DNA of 64,000 bases, from positions 3,534,001-3,598,000 of the forward strand of contig NZ_CP120210.1 in NCBI RefSeq assembly GCF_029369745.1, in the 5' to 3' direction. The position numbers and the translations under genes are program-made. This DNA is from Amycolatopsis sp. QT-25. Lineage in GTDB: Bacteria > Actinomycetota > Actinomycetes > Mycobacteriales > Pseudonocardiaceae. This document shows, piece after piece, positions 62,242 to 64,000 of the stretch. Below the pieces are notes generated by a model. That model was given only the letters and a program-made list of their open reading frames with translations. It did no database searches and was not told the origin of the DNA. Each line of letters starts with the position of its first letter. Position 1 is the first letter of the stretch.

Positions 62242-62913
62242 CTACGGATGCCGCCAGGCCAAGAAGGTCTCCAGCGTGGTCAGCCGGTGTTCCCGTACGG
62301 CCAGTTCGATCTCCCCGGCCGGGGCGTTCCGATCGAACAGGTCCAGGATGTTCTGGTGCTCCCGCACGGATTCGTGCGCGCGACCGGGGACGAAGCTGAA
62401 CGTCGACGTGCGCAGTCCGGCCAGCCGGTTCCAGCCGCGGTTGACCAGATCGAGCACCTGGGGGTTGGGGCAGGTGCCGAGCAGGACGCGGTGGAAGTCG
62501 CGGTTCAGCGCGGTGAACCGCGAGGGTTCGAAGTTGTCCAGGCAAGCGGTCAGTTCCGCGTTGAGTCCCTTGGCCTCGTCCAGTGCCTTGCCGGGCAGCG
62601 TCGGCGCCGCCAGCGCGGCGGCGTATCCCTCGACCAGCGCGAGTGTCTGCATGGTGTGCTGGTAGTCGCGTTCATCGGCCATCGCCACCTGCGCGCCGAC
62701 GTTGTGCTCGTAGGTCACCAGCCCTTCGGCCTCCAGCCGCCGGACGGCCTCGCGCACGGGCACGGTGCTGACCCCGAGTTCCTGCGCGATCTGCCCGAAC
62801 ACGAGGCGGTAACCGGGGGAGAAGGTGCCGTCGTCGATTCTCGCCTTGATCCAGTGGTAGGCGATCTGCGACTTGCTCTTCGCGGCCGAGTTCACCGCGT
62901 CGCCGGCGGTCAC
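62242..62913 (-). CDS. GntR-family (FCD) transcriptional regulator
   Basis: A 223-residue protein. Winged HTH: IAYHWIKARIDDGTFSPGYR, IAQELGVSTVPVREAVRRLE (residues about 15-65). FCD effector domain follows (LALVEGYAAALAA; NRDFHRVLLGTCPNPQVLDL; HESVREHQNILDLF with metal-binding His). The GTG at 62913 overlaps the aldehyde dehydrogenase stop by GTGA, so it is co-translated and probably controls that operon in response to an organic acid. Confidence 0.85.
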   Translation of the reverse strand: MTAGDAVNSAAKSKSQIAYHWIKARIDDGTFSPGYRLVFGQIAQELGVSTVPVREAVRRLEAEGLVTYEHNVGAQVAMADERDYQHTMQTLALVEGYAAALAAPTLPGKALDEAKGLNAELTACLDNFEPSRFTALNRDFHRVLLGTCPNPQVLDLVNRGWNRLAGLRTSTFSFVPGRAHESVREHQNILDLFDRNAPAGEIELAVREHRLTTLETFLAWRHP

Positions 62914-64000
62914 GAGTAGTGCAGCCAGACTGACTTGATCTCGGTGTAGGCGTCGATGGCCCACGGCCCCATCTCGCGGCCCCAGCCCGACGCCTTGTAG
63001 CCGCCCCACGGCGCGGCCATGTCCGGGATCGGCGGCATGTTGACGAACACCGCCCCCGCCCGGATGCCGTTGGCGAACCGCTGCGCGACGCCGAGGTCGC
63101 GGGTCCACACGGTGGCCGCGAGCCCGTACTCGGTGTCGTTCGCCCGCGCGAGCAGCTCGTCCTGATCGTCGTAGGCGGTGACGGCGAGGACCGGGCCGAA
63201 GATTTCTTCGCGCATGATCGTCATGTCATCGGCGACACCGGCGAACAGCGTCGGCGAGTAGAAGTAGCCTTCGCGGTCGATGCTCTGGCCGCCGGTGACC
63301 AGCTCGGCGCCCTGTTCGCGGCCGGTCGAGACGAGGAAGTCCACGTGCTCGCGGTGCTTCGCGGACACGAGGGGCCCGAGCTGGGTCGACTCGTCCAGGC
63401 CCGGTCCGAGCTTGAGGCCCTCCAGCCCGGCGGCGAGTTTCGTGACGAACTCCTGCTCGCGCTTGCGTTCGACGAAGAACCGGGTGTACGCGGCACAGAC
63501 CTGCCCGCTGTTCAGCGTCGCGCCCGCGAGGTTGCCCGCGACGGCGGCGTCGATGTCGGCGTCCCCGGCGATGATGCTGGGTGCCTTGCCGCCGAGTTCG
63601 AGCGTGAGCCGCTTGAGGTTGGACTCCGCGCTGGCGGTCGTGATCAGCTTCCCGACGGCGGTCGACCCGGTGTAGGACAGGTGGTCGACGTCGCCGTGCT
63701 TGCTCAGGAGCGCGCCCACCGCGCCGTCACCGGTGACCAGGTTGACCACCCCCGGCGGGAACCCGGCCTCGTGCACCAGCTCCACCAGCCGGATGCTGGT
63801 CAGCGGTGTGACCTCGCTCGGCTTGATCACCACGGTGTTGCCGGTGGCCAACGCGGGCGCGAGCTTCCACACCAGGATCATCAGCGGGAAGTTCCACGGC
63901 GTGATCAGCGCGTTCACCCCGACCGGCTCGCGGCGGGTGTAGTGCAGCGTGTCCGGGAAGGACACCGGGTTGGTGGTGCCCTGGATCTTGGTCACCCAGC
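62910..64000 (-). CDS. NAD(P)-dependent aldehyde dehydrogenase, 5'-truncated by window edge
   Basis: The last 363 residues are visible; the frame stays open to the window end (…WVTKIQ), so about 130 N-terminal residues are missing. VGVNALITPWNFPLMILVWK and KPSEVTPLTSIRL are cofactor-binding; LELGGKAPSII holds the general-base Glu and NSGQVCAAYTR the nucleophile Cys. EIFGPVLAVTAYDD and the PWGGYKASGWGREMG block are typical of betaine/phenylacetaldehyde-like ALDHs. It oxidises an aldehyde to its acid. A GTG at 63995 is not the true start. Confidence 0.9.
   Translation of the reverse strand, partial: WVTKIQGTTNPVSFPDTLHYTRREPVGVNALITPWNFPLMILVWKLAPALATGNTVVIKPSEVTPLTSIRLVELVHEAGFPPGVVNLVTGDGAVGALLSKHGDVDHLSYTGSTAVGKLITTASAESNLKRLTLELGGKAPSIIAGDADIDAAVAGNLAGATLNSGQVCAAYTRFFVERKREQEFVTKLAAGLEGLKLGPGLDESTQLGPLVSAKHREHVDFLVSTGREQGAELVTGGQSIDREGYFYSPTLFAGVADDMTIMREEIFGPVLAVTAYDDQDELLARANDTEYGLAATVWTRDLGVAQRFANGIRAGAVFVNMPPIPDMAAPWGGYKASGWGREMGPWAIDAYTEIKSVWLHYS

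Noticed and set aside
1..64000. tRNA, rRNA or integrase/transposase genes
   Set aside because: None seen in a read by eye; no intact mobile-element protein other than the DUF222/HNH nuclease, whose mobility is uncertain.

Overview
The window is 64 kb of very GC-rich DNA with GTG/TTG starts, GTGA/ATGA stop-start overlaps and actinobacterial families throughout. Gene content (2,3-dihydroxybenzoate siderophore locus, streptogrisin-type protease, CGNR and DUF222/HNH proteins, IdeR/DmdR-type iron boxes) suggests a filamentous actinomycete, most likely Pseudonocardiales such as Amycolatopsis. That placement is inference; no database was consulted.

Layout. 1-0.9 kb: 3' part of a LacI-family gene. 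1.2-9.6 kb (minus strand): a carbohydrate-use operon of sugar-binding lipoprotein, two ABC permeases, GH29 alpha-L-fucosidase, PL6-type polysaccharide lyase, LacI repressor, TIM-barrel isomerase and SGNH hydrolase, with a LacI-type operator before the first gene and a divergent 2-hydroxyacid dehydrogenase. 11.1-12.9 kb: epoxide hydrolase divergent from a CGNR regulator, with two operator-like repeats between them. 12.9-14.4 kb: gene-poor DNA with hairpin repeats. 14.4-17.7 kb: small secreted protein, LysR regulator, ECF sigma factor and secreted serine protease with a probable chitin-binding tail. 18-23.7 kb: MFS exporter, His-rich PepSY membrane protein with a small membrane partner, SDR/TetR divergent pair, second TetR. 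24-26.4 kb: DUF222/HNH gene followed by a second hairpin-repeat field. 26.4-33.7 kb: pobA with an IclR regulator, ArsB-type permease, aminotransferase, GlxA-type regulator divergent from a saccharopine-dehydrogenase-like protein, M15 peptidase.

33.95-55.66 kb is the centrepiece: a plus-strand catecholate siderophore cluster of thirteen genes. Four enzymes and a free-standing aryl carrier protein make and load 2,3-dihydroxybenzoate: EntA/DhbA, DhbC, DhbE, isochorismatase and ArCP. Reductase, binding protein, two permeases and an ATPase form the uptake arm. A 3318-residue NRPS (C-A-PCP-E-C-A-PCP-E-C) has no thioesterase and ends in an intact condensation domain. An MFS exporter and a dedicated class I DAHP synthase close the cluster. 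Two iron boxes control it, one matching 18 of 19 consensus bases. From dhbC onward nearly every junction overlaps, so it probably forms one long transcript.

55.7-64 kb: tandem lipoprotein paralogues (one internally deleted), a two-component system with an intact kinase plus a kinase-like protein lacking catalytic motifs, a cell-surface choice-of-anchor-A protein with a Ser/Thr stalk, and a GntR regulator coupled to a truncated aldehyde dehydrogenase.

Two non-coding repeat systems stand out. One is a hairpin (GTTGCCG-xGAAA-CGGCGAC) recurring at about 61-bp spacing on both sides of the DUF222/HNH region. The other is a composite dispersed repeat or large hairpin found in four gaps between convergent genes.
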